Source: Paenibacillus taiwanensis DSM 18679 (lineage in GTDB: Bacteria > Bacillota > Bacilli > Paenibacillales > Paenibacillaceae). From it: DNA of 64,000 nucleotides. The stretch lies in the NCBI RefSeq assembly GCF_000425125.1, contig NZ_AULE01000031.1:62001-126000 (forward strand). Direction: 5' to 3'. The notes under the pieces were generated by a model. That model ran no database searches. It was given only the letters and a program-made list of their open reading frames with translations, and was not told the origin of the DNA. A program made the translations under genes and the position numbers. The stretch's first letter is position 1. Each line of letters opens with the position of its first letter. Shown piece by piece: positions 34,539 through 45,347 of the stretch.

Positions 34539-37500
34539 ATGCGTATAAGAAAGCCGAGAAGTGCCTTCTCCTTCTTGGTCCGAATCGTCCTGTCGGTCTT
34601 GTTAATACTCCAAGCATTTCCTTTAAATATGCCCGTAATAGAAGCCGCGGGTGCTACTATCATTGAAGTTAATTCGTTCGCGGATACGATTGATATCAGC
34701 GATCAGGATGGAAAATGTGCGGACAGCTTCAATCAATGCAGCTTACGTGCAGCCATTATGGAGAGCAACCGCACTCCTGATCTCACTACCATTTTGGTCC
34801 CTATTGGTGTCTATACACTGACACTTGCAGGCACTGACCATACGGGACTTGCCGGAGATTTGGACATCCACAGCTCGGTTATGATCAGGGGTATGGGGGC
34901 AGATCCTGGTCAGGTGATCATTCAAGCAGGTGCTTCCCCTGCTGGCAGTATCGATCGAATATTCGAGCTAGTAGGTTCCCTATCGCCGGATGAACCTTTG
35001 ACTAATGCTAACGTTACAATTGAGAATGTGACGCTGCTAAATGCTAAAGGAAAAGACGAGTATGGCGGTGGTATTTCCGCTTATGTTAATGGTGGCTCGT
35101 TAACCATTCGCAACTCCATTTTTAAGCACATTGAGTCCAAAGAAAGTGGAGTAAGCTTGGACGTCGGCGGCTCTGCCCTGTACTATGGCGGCATCAACGG
35201 CGCACATTTGATTATTAGCGGCTCAACGTTTAGCGAGAATCGTTCAACTTCTAATGGAGGAGCTGTGTTTATTACAGGTGCAGTAACTGCTAACCTCCAA
35301 AATAATATATTTTCAAATAATACAGCCTCACGCGCTGGCGGAGCGTTATATGCAGACAGTCAATCCGCCTTAACACCAAGCTACATTAATATCGAGAACT
35401 CTTCTTTTATAAACAATGCAGCTTCTGGTTATCCAAGCAGTCGTGGTGGCGCCCTGACGTTATATTCAATGACTGGACGTGTGGTACAGTCCACATTTGT
35501 CGGCAACTCCTCTTCTGCAAGTGGCGGAGCGATTAGTATAGAATCAGGATCACCCGTTACGCTTACTCAAAATACGATTGTCCACAATCAAGCCACCGTA
35601 TCAGGTGGCGGCCTGTGGGTACAAGCGAACAATTCCAAACTATCGCTGCACAATAACATCGTTGCAGAAAATACGAGCGTCGGCGGTAATATTGCGGGAG
35701 CAGCCATACAATCTGCTCAACATAATTTGATTGGTCCTGGCCACAGCACCTTAACTACAGATGTGGGTAATCAGTTTGATGTTATCAGTGCGGGCTTAGG
35801 TCCGTTGACTACTACTGCTGCTGGCAAGCTGCCACATATGCCACTGCATATGGATAGTCCAGCTATTGATGCTGGCAACAATTTGCTTGTGTTAACCTCA
35901 ACAGATATGGATGGGGGCACACGGATTTTAGATAGTGCAGATGCAGATACTATTGCAACGGTTGATATCGGAGCTATTGAAGCGCATCCTACCCTATCGC
36001 CTATTACCGGACAGCAGGTTACAAGTGGCGGCTCTGTCCATATTCCGTTTAGAGTTGGTGATGCAAGCCGAGGCGTAAACGTCACCGCAGTGACTTATGA
36101 TCCTTTACTGATTTCAAGCACAACAGTCACTGGTTCTGGACAAGAGCGGACGCTTGAAATCCACACCGTCGCGGGCAAATCGGGTGTAGCAACGGTTGTG
36201 CTGGCAGCAACCGCACTTGACGGAAGGACAGGCACACGCTCCATCGATGTGACGATAACTGCTATTCCGGATTTGACACTTTCGAAGACACATACCGGCA
36301 ATTTCAAGCAGGGGCAGACAAATGCCAGCTATACGCTAACTGCGAGTAATATAGGTGCTGCTGCTACCTCAGGGCTCGTCAAGGTCACGGATACGCTGCC
36401 GCCAGGCCTTATCGCCAAGTCTATCTCAGGCGCAGGTTGGACGTGCACAGTTGGTACAGTTACGTGCACACGCAGCGACGCTTTGGCTGGTGGAGGCCAA
36501 TATCCACCAATCACCCTACTCGTAGACGTGAATGGTGTGCCGTCAACTGCCATTAACCGTGCCGAAATATCTGGCGGCGGAGACGGCAATTCGACGAATA
36601 ATATGGTCGAAGATCCGACTCTGATTGAGTCCGGCGTGGACCTGACTCTTAATTTGGTGCCACAGGGAGCTTTCCGTCAGAATGAGTCAGGAACTTATAT
36701 ACTTAGCGTGACAAATCAGGGCTCCTATAAGACCGATGGCTCGGCAGTCGTGGCATCGTTTACCGTACCTGCATCATTTACGCTTACTGGATTAAGTGGT
36801 TCAGGATGGTCCTGCTCTGTTGCAACCTCCTCCTGTACGCGTACAAATGAACTTCCTGTCTCAGCCAGTTACCCGAGCATTACAGCCCAGGTGATGGTTG
36901 CGGCCAATTCACCCGCCAGCGTAACGATGGGTGCAGCAATTACTGGTGGAGGAGATACCAGCTCGGCCAACAACACGACTTCACTCGTTACTGTTATCGA
37001 ACAAGTGCCGGACATTACCCTTCAACTGCAATCAAACGATACTTTTACTCAGGGTGATAGCGGCAAAATAGTCAAAATTGAGGTTCGGAATGAAGGTGAT
37101 GGAGCCACAGCAGGCGCCATTAATGTAACGCTTCAAATTCCATCGGGGCTTCAATTGACAGCACTAAATGGACAGGATTGGAGTTGCAACCAGACCACTA
37201 AATTGTGCACACGAAATACTGCCATCCCACCACATAGTTCATCAACGATAACGGCCGAGTTGGCAGTAGATCCTACCGCGCCTGCATCCATTGAGCTAAA
37301 AGCAGCCGCGTCGGGCGGTGGCGAGCAGAACACGACTAATAATGCGGCGACCTATCACGTTCAAGTAGTGCAGAAGCCGGATCTCGTACCATCTATTACA
37401 GCAGTTGGCCCGTATGCACAGCACCAGAGCAGTGCCAAAGTGCTCTTAACGGCCCAAAATAACGGCACAGGCCCTTCTTCAGGCACAATAACATTGAAGG

Positions 37501-39572
37501 TTACTCCTCCCGCTGGCTGGACGCTGGACAGTTGGAACAACAGCACGGGCTGGTCATGTCAAGTTAACACTAGCTCTTGTTCCTACGCTGGCGCAATTGA
37601 TGCTGGAACTGCTGCACCAGACGTGGGTGCCGTCTTCCGCATTGCAGATCATGCACCAGCAGCAGCGGTCATCAACGTAGAAATACAGGGTGGCAGTGAC
37701 GTGAACAACGTCAATAATACGGCTAGCAAACAGGTAACAGTCAAGCAGTTAGCTGATTTGAAACTAGCGCTTATTGCGGACAGTACTTTCCGCCAAGGGC
37801 AGCAGGACGCCTCTTACAGGCTGACGGTGTCGAATATAGGCAGCGGCCCTTCTGAAGGCAGCGTTAATGCCAAGCTCGAACTACCGTCACAGCTCATATT
37901 AAAGCGTTTAGTTGGCATAGGATGGTCCTGTGACGTAGCGACAGCCCAATGTACGCGCAGCGACGTCGCACAACCCGGTGGCAACTATACGGACATTGTT
38001 GCCACCGTCGCGGTTGCGCATAATGCCCCTGCCACGCTGACTGCCAAAGCTGTAGTAAGCGGTGGGGGCGAGGTTCTTACAGCAAACAGCGACGCTGTGG
38101 TGGACACTACAATTACACCAGCAGCAGATTTAGCAGCATGGTTACAAGCGTCGGGCACATATGAGCAAGGGCAGCAGCAAGCCGAGATGACGGTTACTGT
38201 AGCCAACTATGGACAAGGGTCTACGAAAGGTACTGTACATGTCCAACTGGACTTCCCGCAAGGGTTACAATTGCTCACAGCTACAGGTAACGGCTGGTCA
38301 TGCGACCTTACTCAAAAGCAATGTATACGTTCGGATGAACTGACCCAAAGCCAAGCCTACCCTGCCCTTCTGCTTCGCTTTAACATTCCTTGGGATGCCT
38401 TGGCATCCTATGTGATAACAGCGGAAGTAAGCGGAGGTGCAGAAATAAATGACGCCAATAATAAGGCGTCACTGCAAGCTGCCATTAAACAGCTGCCCGA
38501 CTTAACGTTACAATTAAGTCCGAGCGGCACCTTTAAGCAAGGGCAAAGCGACGCCAAGTATGGAATCACTGTCCATAATAAAGGCGCTGCCGCAACGACT
38601 GCACCTATATCTGTGCAGTTGCAGCTACCTTCTGATTTGACACTAGTCAAGGCTGGCGATTCGCAATGGACTTGTGACACGAGCACCAGCACATGCGTTT
38701 ACAATGGAGTTGTCGATGTCGGCAAGTCTGCTCCCGTACTAACCGTCACGGTTAAGGTCGCGTCTAACGCGCCGGCGACGTTATCCGCACGTGCAACGGT
38801 TAGCGGTGGGGGCGAGAAACAGATCGCTAACAATACAACCAGCCACCTTACCACCATCACACCTGTAAGTTCAGGTGGGGACAACGGATCTGGCTCTGGT
38901 GGGGATTCTGGTTCAGGAACCGGGAATAACAATGGAAATACAGGCACAGACGGGTCTAACGGCAATGGAAGCGGCAATGGAGACGGAAATGCCAATGGTA
39001 ACACCGGCGGCAAAGACGGTGAAGGCTCGATCAAACCGGATACTTCCTTACTCGATATTAAAGGGCATTGGGCCGAGAGCAACATTGTTAGCCTGATCCA
39101 GAATAAGGTTATTAACGGGTATGCGGATCGAACATTCCGTCCAAACAACTCTATCACACGTGCAGAATTTGCGGTCCTGCTGGACAGGCTCCTCCAATTA
39201 GAAGGAGCTGCATCTGCTCCTAGCTTTACGGACAAACCGTCAATTCCCGATTGGGCAGCGACTTCTATTTATCGGTTGTACAACAGAGGCATTGTGAAAG
39301 GGTATCATAACGGGCAGTTTAAGCCTCATGCCTTCATCACTCGTGCCGAAATGGCAACGATGATCTATCGTGCATTTACGCCGTCTGCCGCAGTCAGCAA
39401 GCTTACATTTACGGATGCAGACCTTATCCCGACCTGGGCAGGAGATGCGATCCAAGCCTTATACAGCGCTCATATTGTTACAGGTTATCAGGATGGCAGC
39501 TATCGCCCGCACAAACAGACTACTAGAGCGGAAACAGCAGCCATTTTGTACCGAATGACTCATAAAAAGTAG
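34539..39572 (+). CDS. giant S-layer-anchored surface protein: CSLREA beta-helix, seven DUF11-like repeats, three SLH domains
   Basis: 1,677 residues. ATG at 34539 has GGAG nine bases upstream. A signal peptide ends near residue 37. Residues ~38-490 form a CSLREA-type domain (GKCADSFNQCSLRAAI) and a parallel beta-helix rich in Asn/Ser/Gly rungs, closing with a choice-of-anchor-Q-like SPAIDAGNN...DIGAIEA. After an Ig-like domain come seven ~123-residue DUF11-like repeats starting near 578, 700, 824, 946, 1071, 1196 and 1320, each with a GW[ST]C-x(5-6)-C pair. A Gly/Ser/Asn linker (about 1441-1503) leads to three SLH domains (ITRAE signatures) that bind pyruvylated wall polymer. Last gene of the cluster; probably an adhesin or stalk. 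Confidence 0.9.
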   Translation: MRIRKPRSAFSFLVRIVLSVLLILQAFPLNMPVIEAAGATIIEVNSFADTIDISDQDGKCADSFNQCSLRAAIMESNRTPDLTTILVPIGVYTLTLAGTDHTGLAGDLDIHSSVMIRGMGADPGQVIIQAGASPAGSIDRIFELVGSLSPDEPLTNANVTIENVTLLNAKGKDEYGGGISAYVNGGSLTIRNSIFKHIESKESGVSLDVGGSALYYGGINGAHLIISGSTFSENRSTSNGGAVFITGAVTANLQNNIFSNNTASRAGGALYADSQSALTPSYINIENSSFINNAASGYPSSRGGALTLYSMTGRVVQSTFVGNSSSASGGAISIESGSPVTLTQNTIVHNQATVSGGGLWVQANNSKLSLHNNIVAENTSVGGNIAGAAIQSAQHNLIGPGHSTLTTDVGNQFDVISAGLGPLTTTAAGKLPHMPLHMDSPAIDAGNNLLVLTSTDMDGGTRILDSADADTIATVDIGAIEAHPTLSPITGQQVTSGGSVHIPFRVGDASRGVNVTAVTYDPLLISSTTVTGSGQERTLEIHTVAGKSGVATVVLAATALDGRTGTRSIDVTITAIPDLTLSKTHTGNFKQGQTNASYTLTASNIGAAATSGLVKVTDTLPPGLIAKSISGAGWTCTVGTVTCTRSDALAGGGQYPPITLLVDVNGVPSTAINRAEISGGGDGNSTNNMVEDPTLIESGVDLTLNLVPQGAFRQNESGTYILSVTNQGSYKTDGSAVVASFTVPASFTLTGLSGSGWSCSVATSSCTRTNELPVSASYPSITAQVMVAANSPASVTMGAAITGGGDTSSANNTTSLVTVIEQVPDITLQLQSNDTFTQGDSGKIVKIEVRNEGDGATAGAINVTLQIPSGLQLTALNGQDWSCNQTTKLCTRNTAIPPHSSSTITAELAVDPTAPASIELKAAASGGGEQNTTNNAATYHVQVVQKPDLVPSITAVGPYAQHQSSAKVLLTAQNNGTGPSSGTITLKVTPPAGWTLDSWNNSTGWSCQVNTSSCSYAGAIDAGTAAPDVGAVFRIADHAPAAAVINVEIQGGSDVNNVNNTASKQVTVKQLADLKLALIADSTFRQGQQDASYRLTVSNIGSGPSEGSVNAKLELPSQLILKRLVGIGWSCDVATAQCTRSDVAQPGGNYTDIVATVAVAHNAPATLTAKAVVSGGGEVLTANSDAVVDTTITPAADLAAWLQASGTYEQGQQQAEMTVTVANYGQGSTKGTVHVQLDFPQGLQLLTATGNGWSCDLTQKQCIRSDELTQSQAYPALLLRFNIPWDALASYVITAEVSGGAEINDANNKASLQAAIKQLPDLTLQLSPSGTFKQGQSDAKYGITVHNKGAAATTAPISVQLQLPSDLTLVKAGDSQWTCDTSTSTCVYNGVVDVGKSAPVLTVTVKVASNAPATLSARATVSGGGEKQIANNTTSHLTTITPVSSGGDNGSGSGGDSGSGTGNNNGNTGTDGSNGNGSGNGDGNANGNTGGKDGEGSIKPDTSLLDIKGHWAESNIVSLIQNKVINGYADRTFRPNNSITRAEFAVLLDRLLQLEGAASAPSFTDKPSIPDWAATSIYRLYNRGIVKGYHNGQFKPHAFITRAEMATMIYRAFTPSAAVSKLTFTDADLIPTWAGDAIQALYSAHIVTGYQDGSYRPHKQTTRAETAAILYRMTHKK

Positions 39573-39574
39573 CA

Positions 39575-39616
39575 CAAAAGGCCTTCTGACCAATAACTGG
39601 CAGAAGGCCTTTTGCG
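39575..39616 (+). terminator. terminator of the SLH surface-protein cluster
   Basis: Perfect 14-bp stem CAAAAGGCCTTCTG/CAGAAGGCCTTTTG (39575-39588, 39601-39614), 12-base loop, with TTTT inside the 3' arm. It lies three bases after the stop codon. Confidence 0.88.
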
Positions 39617-39700
39617 CTGCTGAGACAACATACTTCCCTCCGCATAAGCCTATGCATATAATAACGCAGCATAATGAAAGCCCATACACGGAGGTGTCCT

Positions 39701-40246
39701 ATGGGAATAGAACTTGCAGCCATACACGGTATATACGTCCCATTTGTCGCGCTGATTATCGGTTTTCTAATTTGTCGGAGGGATACGACCCTGATTTGTA
39801 TTGTGGGCATATGCGCCCTCGGATGGATGGCGGGTGGCTCGCTTATTACAGCCGTCAGCGGTATATTTTCCAGCTTCGTTTATGCCATTAAAGAATTACT
39901 CGGCACGATTCTAATTATTTCGATAAGAGTTGGCTTGCCCGCGCTGGCAGTGGCGATGTCTATGAACCTGTTCGGTCACGGCATCGCCCTCTCAGGCGAC
40001 TTTATCATTCAAGGCGCGCCAAAGCTTACAGCAGATGCAGCCAATCTCCCTGTAGCAAGCGTTATTGCCGCTAGTGTACCACTAGTGCTCGTCATGGGGA
40101 TCGTTACGACATGTTCCGCCTTCTGGTTCATACGACGCGATATGAAAAGCGGCAAATTAACGCTGACTTCAGGCCAAGCTTCTCCTATCGTTGCCTCATC
40201 ACCTACACTCCTAATTGCCCGTACTTTTATAACTTCGTATTCCTAG
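39701..40246 (+). pseudogene. probable truncated multi-pass permease
   Basis: 181 codons from ATG at 39701 (GGAGG seven bases upstream). About five hydrophobic segments read like part of a larger permease: GIYVPFVALIIGFLI, LICIVGICALGWMAGG, TILIISIRVGLPALAVAMSMNLFGHGIALSGDFIIQG and VIAASVPLVLVMGIVTT. Half-size length, the abrupt non-hydrophobic tail, and a last dozen codons that are antisense to the 3' end of the convergent ABC permease gene suggest the 3' part was lost when the AT-rich ABC cluster arrived. An internal in-frame deletion around ILIISI-RVGLPAL is also possible. It could still be a short functional membrane protein. Confidence 0.5.
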
Positions 40247-41011
40247 TAGCCAAAGGATATAAACAACAATAAAAAACAATATTCCAATGATCAAACTCAT
40301 TGATCCGATACTTGCCGTCCAAGGAGCCATTGTGTCACTTTTATCTAAAAACCACTTCGCCGGATAATACGTAATAAAAGAGAGCGGAAAAGCAGTGAAA
40401 GCCCATTGAACAGGCTTGTTGTATAGGCTTAGCGGATAGCTCAAAAAATTAGCATTGATCACCCAACCAAAACGCACTAGCGCGCTCGTGTTAACCAACC
40501 AAAAGCTTAAAGCCGCCCATAAAAGAAGTAATCCGCCTTGAATTAAAGCACCCGCCACTAAAATTTCAATGAATTGCAGCACTTTGAATAGTGACCACGT
40601 GAGTTCGATATGTTCAAAGCACCACCAAAAAAGCAAGGACGCGACACCAAAGTGAGCAATTGAAGTCAGTTCCAACTTTCCACATATGACTTGAAGCAGA
40701 AGGTTATGCGGCCTGATAAGCAAAATATCAAAGCTCCCATGATGAATTAGACTGGAAAAATCACGAAAACCAGCAAAAAAGAAAATCATGATGCCATAAG
40801 AGAGCGTAAATAAACCATACATAAAGCTCACTTCATAAATACTCCACCCCCCAATCGAATCAAAGTAATTCAGAGTAATCCATAAAGCAAGCAACTGCAC
40901 CATATAATGAAATATAACGGTAAATATGGTCAAAAAGTAATTAAATCGATAGCTATGACTCGTTTTCACCTGCATGATCATCGATTTATAATATAGTAAT
41001 AAACTATGCAC
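40211..41011 (-). CDS. ABC-2 type export permease, second subunit (PF06182-like)
   Basis: 266 residues with six predicted membrane segments and no Walker motifs. IRPHNLLLQVICGKLELTSIAHFGVASLLFWW and the C-terminal PLSFITYYPAKWFLDK are typical of the ABC2_membrane_6 group, which always occurs as two permeases plus one ATPase and is annotated for drug or viologen export. It starts three bases after the first permease. The 3' end overlaps the convergent truncated permease by 36 bases. Base composition is visibly more AT-rich than the flanking genes. Confidence 0.85.
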   Translation of the reverse strand: MHSLLLYYKSMIMQVKTSHSYRFNYFLTIFTVIFHYMVQLLALWITLNYFDSIGGWSIYEVSFMYGLFTLSYGIMIFFFAGFRDFSSLIHHGSFDILLIRPHNLLLQVICGKLELTSIAHFGVASLLFWWCFEHIELTWSLFKVLQFIEILVAGALIQGGLLLLWAALSFWLVNTSALVRFGWVINANFLSYPLSLYNKPVQWAFTAFPLSFITYYPAKWFLDKSDTMAPWTASIGSMSLIIGILFFIVVYILWLLGIRSYKSTGN

Positions 41012-41014
41012 TTC

Positions 41015-41821
41015 TTAACCTCCATTTACGCAAATTCGTTTTACAGCTCGCCTCCACACCCATATCGACACCAACTCCAATACCACGATCCATATCACTT
41101 GTATCGCTATGAATTTTAGCGATTGTGCACTGTCAAAATTTCCTAAATAAATATTAATAGGAACAAACACAATCCCTGCAAATGGGAGCACATATACGAT
41201 GGCCACCAATGATTTTGGGAAAAACCATAGAGGAATGAGCGTACCAGATAATAACCGAATCGTTTGATCTTTAAATACACTTAAGCTAAATAAGTTTGTC
41301 ACCCAAAATGCCATAAGAGCAACGATATAATTCATATAAAAAACGAGTGAAAAGGAAAAAATAAGACTTACAATAAACAGAAACAAAGAGGCATAAGATT
41401 TGGGTAGAGATACCCCGATCCATAAACTTACAGTTAGAAAAATAGGGATCGTTCTCATGAGAAGCGTACTTGCAAACCGCCCCACTTCTTGAAATAACAT
41501 ATTCACTTTGAGGGGAATGGGGCGAAGCAGCTCACCTGCAATTTCTCCATTAAGAACCTTCTGTTGAATTTGAGTAACAAATTCCATATCTATTCTGACA
41601 ATAATTCTCGATAAAGCCATATAGGCGACAAGTTGTTCTACTGATATCGGAGCATTCGTCCCCCCGCTGCTATAAAGTGCCTTCCATAGGATGATGCCGA
41701 GTAAAACCAAAATAAATTCTGTTATAAGATCTATGAAATAGTTAGCTCTGAACACAAGCGAGTTAAGAAAAGACTGTCTACTAATGACTAAAAACGTTGA
41801 GAAATAGGATGGCTTATTCAT
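41015..41821 (-). CDS. ABC-2 type export permease, first subunit (PF06182-like)
   Basis: 268 residues, six predicted membrane segments. LRPIPLKVNMLFQEVGRFASTLLMRTIPIFL and the C-terminal PFAGIVFVPINIYLG match the ABC2_membrane_6 style. ATG at 41821 overlaps the stop of the ATPase gene by 8 bases and has an AGG/GGAG site inside it, so the two are translationally coupled. An in-frame ATG at 41839 is a less likely start. Confidence 0.85.
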   Translation of the reverse strand: MNKPSYFSTFLVISRQSFLNSLVFRANYFIDLITEFILVLLGIILWKALYSSGGTNAPISVEQLVAYMALSRIIVRIDMEFVTQIQQKVLNGEIAGELLRPIPLKVNMLFQEVGRFASTLLMRTIPIFLTVSLWIGVSLPKSYASLFLFIVSLIFSFSLVFYMNYIVALMAFWVTNLFSLSVFKDQTIRLLSGTLIPLWFFPKSLVAIVYVLPFAGIVFVPINIYLGNFDSAQSLKFIAIQVIWIVVLELVSIWVWRRAVKRICVNGG

Positions 41822-42803
41822 TCCTACCTCGCTCCTCATATACCATTCGCATTAAATGTTCAATTTTCGGCTCCTCAATTTTGCAATCCATCACGGGGTA
41901 GCATTCTGTCATTTTCTGAATCAGTTTCGTTGCACTTATACTATCTTTGTTAAATAATATTTTGGCTTGGTTATTTTGGTTTTCTACCAACACACCGTGA
42001 TCAACCTGTAAATTATCGACATGGTGTTCGAATTGAAGTAATAACATTCGTTCTTTCCCGTACTGGTTCACAAAATGTTCCATCGGTGAATCAAAAATTA
42101 GCTGTCCATGATCAATCAATATTAAGCGCTCACAAACTTGTTGAATATCATCCATATCGTGTGTCGTTAATATAATCGTTGTCTGCTTTTCCTTATTAAT
42201 CTCTCTTAGAAAAAGTCTAACCTGTTCTTTCGCAACGACATCCAAACCAATCGTAGGCTCATCTAAGTAGACAATTAGCGGCTCATGAAAAAAGGCACAA
42301 GCAATTTCGGCCCTCATTCTTTGTCCTAAGCTCAATTGGCGAACTGGCGTAGAATAAAACTCATTTAGTCCCAGTAACTCTACCATCTTGTCTAAATTTT
42401 TTTTGAACATAGGGTAGGGAATTCGATAAATGTGTCTAAACAACTCAAACGATTCCCTAATCGCTAAATCCCACCACAATTGAGATCGTTGACCAAATAC
42501 AGCACCAATCATCGAAGCGTTTTTCAGTCGATTGTGATACGGCTCTACATGATTGACTAATACCCTGCCGCTTGTGGGGTACAAGATACCTGTCAGCATC
42601 TTAATTGTCGTAGACTTTCCAGAACCATTCGGTCCTATATAACCTACAGACTCGCCTTGATTAATTGTGAAGTCTATACAATTAACGGCTTCTTTATCCA
42701 CCCATTGAGGTGCAAAAAGATCTGCGACTCCCCCCAATAGACCTTTCCTAGAGTTTTTCACCTTATATACTTTGTATAATTGTTCAACTCTAATAAGCCC
42801 CAT
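41814..42803 (-). CDS. ABC exporter ATP-binding protein
   Basis: 329 residues. Walker A GPNGSGKST, signature LSLGQRMR, Walker B LIVYLDEPTIG and switch TTHDMDD are intact. The N-terminal YKVKNSRKGLLGGVADLF with an insertion before Walker A is typical of the ATPase that partners the two PF06182 permeases downstream. GGAG lies five bases before ATG at 42803. This is the first gene of a three-gene exporter whose substrate cannot be read. AT-rich composition suggests acquisition from another genome. Confidence 0.93.
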   Translation of the reverse strand: MGLIRVEQLYKVYKVKNSRKGLLGGVADLFAPQWVDKEAVNCIDFTINQGESVGYIGPNGSGKSTTIKMLTGILYPTSGRVLVNHVEPYHNRLKNASMIGAVFGQRSQLWWDLAIRESFELFRHIYRIPYPMFKKNLDKMVELLGLNEFYSTPVRQLSLGQRMRAEIACAFFHEPLIVYLDEPTIGLDVVAKEQVRLFLREINKEKQTTIILTTHDMDDIQQVCERLILIDHGQLIFDSPMEHFVNQYGKERMLLLQFEHHVDNLQVDHGVLVENQNNQAKILFNKDSISATKLIQKMTECYPVMDCKIEEPKIEHLMRMVYEERGRNE

Positions 42804-42945
42804 ATGCTCTCCTTTAATCAAATAATTAACATCACGCCTCCAATCATACATGAAAAAATTGACAAATTAACAGTACTAATCAACGATTTTTGATATAATT
42901 CAACCCTATTTTTTGTGAGCTTATTTAAAAGGAGATCCATACAAC

Positions 42946-42975
42946 AACAGCTCCCATATGAAGAAGGGAGCTGTT
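42946..42975 (-). terminator. hairpin after thiC, probable terminator
   Basis: Perfect 10-bp stem AACAGCTCCC/GGGAGCTGTT (42946-42955, 42966-42975) with a 10-base loop, 21 bp after the thiC stop. The minus-strand tail (GTTGTATGG) is only moderately T-rich. Confidence 0.6.
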
Positions 42976-42995
42976 TAAGGATACGAATTATATAA

Positions 42996-44822
<1,827 letters not shown>

Positions 44823-45037
44823 TCATGCGGACTATGCAGCGCTGAGGATTATGCGGGTACTTGCAGCGAACAACATGCTGCAAGTGAAGCGACAGGGAAA
44901 CGGAAAGGAGCGGCGCATCAATATCGTCCTGCGGAAAACAGAAACGTTGATCTATCTAGCCTAATTTCCATTTCAAAGGTGAACGTGACACTAGACAATA
45001 TGAACAGCCGCATACACCATTACGATCATAACAAATA

Positions 45038-45066
45038 GAAAAGCCGATCCCCGAAGGAACCGGCTT
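45038..45066 (-). terminator. riboswitch-controlled terminator in the thiC leader
   Basis: On the minus strand AAGCCGGTTCC-TTC-GGGGATCGGCTT forms a stem with one mismatch, followed by TTCTATTTG. It lies about 80 bases after the TPP aptamer and 250 bases before thiC, the usual arrangement for transcription attenuation. Confidence 0.75.
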
Positions 45067-45148
45067 GAATGGCGTCAACGAACTGCCTCAAGATGCAACA
45101 AGCGGTGACAAGTCACACAAGTTTCGCTGCATCCATCTCAAGTGCCGA

Positions 45149-45244
45149 TTACTTCCCTACGCTGGTATAATCCAGATCAGGTGCAAAGGGTTTAAGATCT
45201 TCGTTGCGATCTTGTCTCAGCCCACGCTCGGGGCTCCCCTAGTA
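45149..45244 (-). ncRNA. TPP riboswitch (THI element) upstream of thiC
   Basis: The minus strand carries the conserved TPP aptamer pieces in order: ACTAGGGGAGCCC, then GGGCTGAGA, then ACCCTTTGCACCTGATCTGG, then GTAGGGAAGT. A variable stem (AAGATCGCAACGAAGATCTT) sits at the usual position. This RNA binds thiamine pyrophosphate and lowers expression of thiC. Confidence 0.95.
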
Positions 45245-45347
45245 ACGCATGATTAAATTGGTTGGAAATAATTAACGATTTAATCTATATTAAGATACAC
45301 GAAATTAAAACATTTGGCAAGACACAATTGATGTCCAATATGTCGCT

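Noticed and set aside
36095-39235. Several minus-strand frames of 60-178 codons inside the giant SLH protein gene
   Set aside because: They mirror the repeat structure of the coding strand and have no ribosome sites.
42928-42975. Shine-Dalgarno-like AAAGGAG on the plus strand followed by ATG
   Set aside because: Only six codons follow before a stop and the ATG is in the loop of the thiC hairpin.
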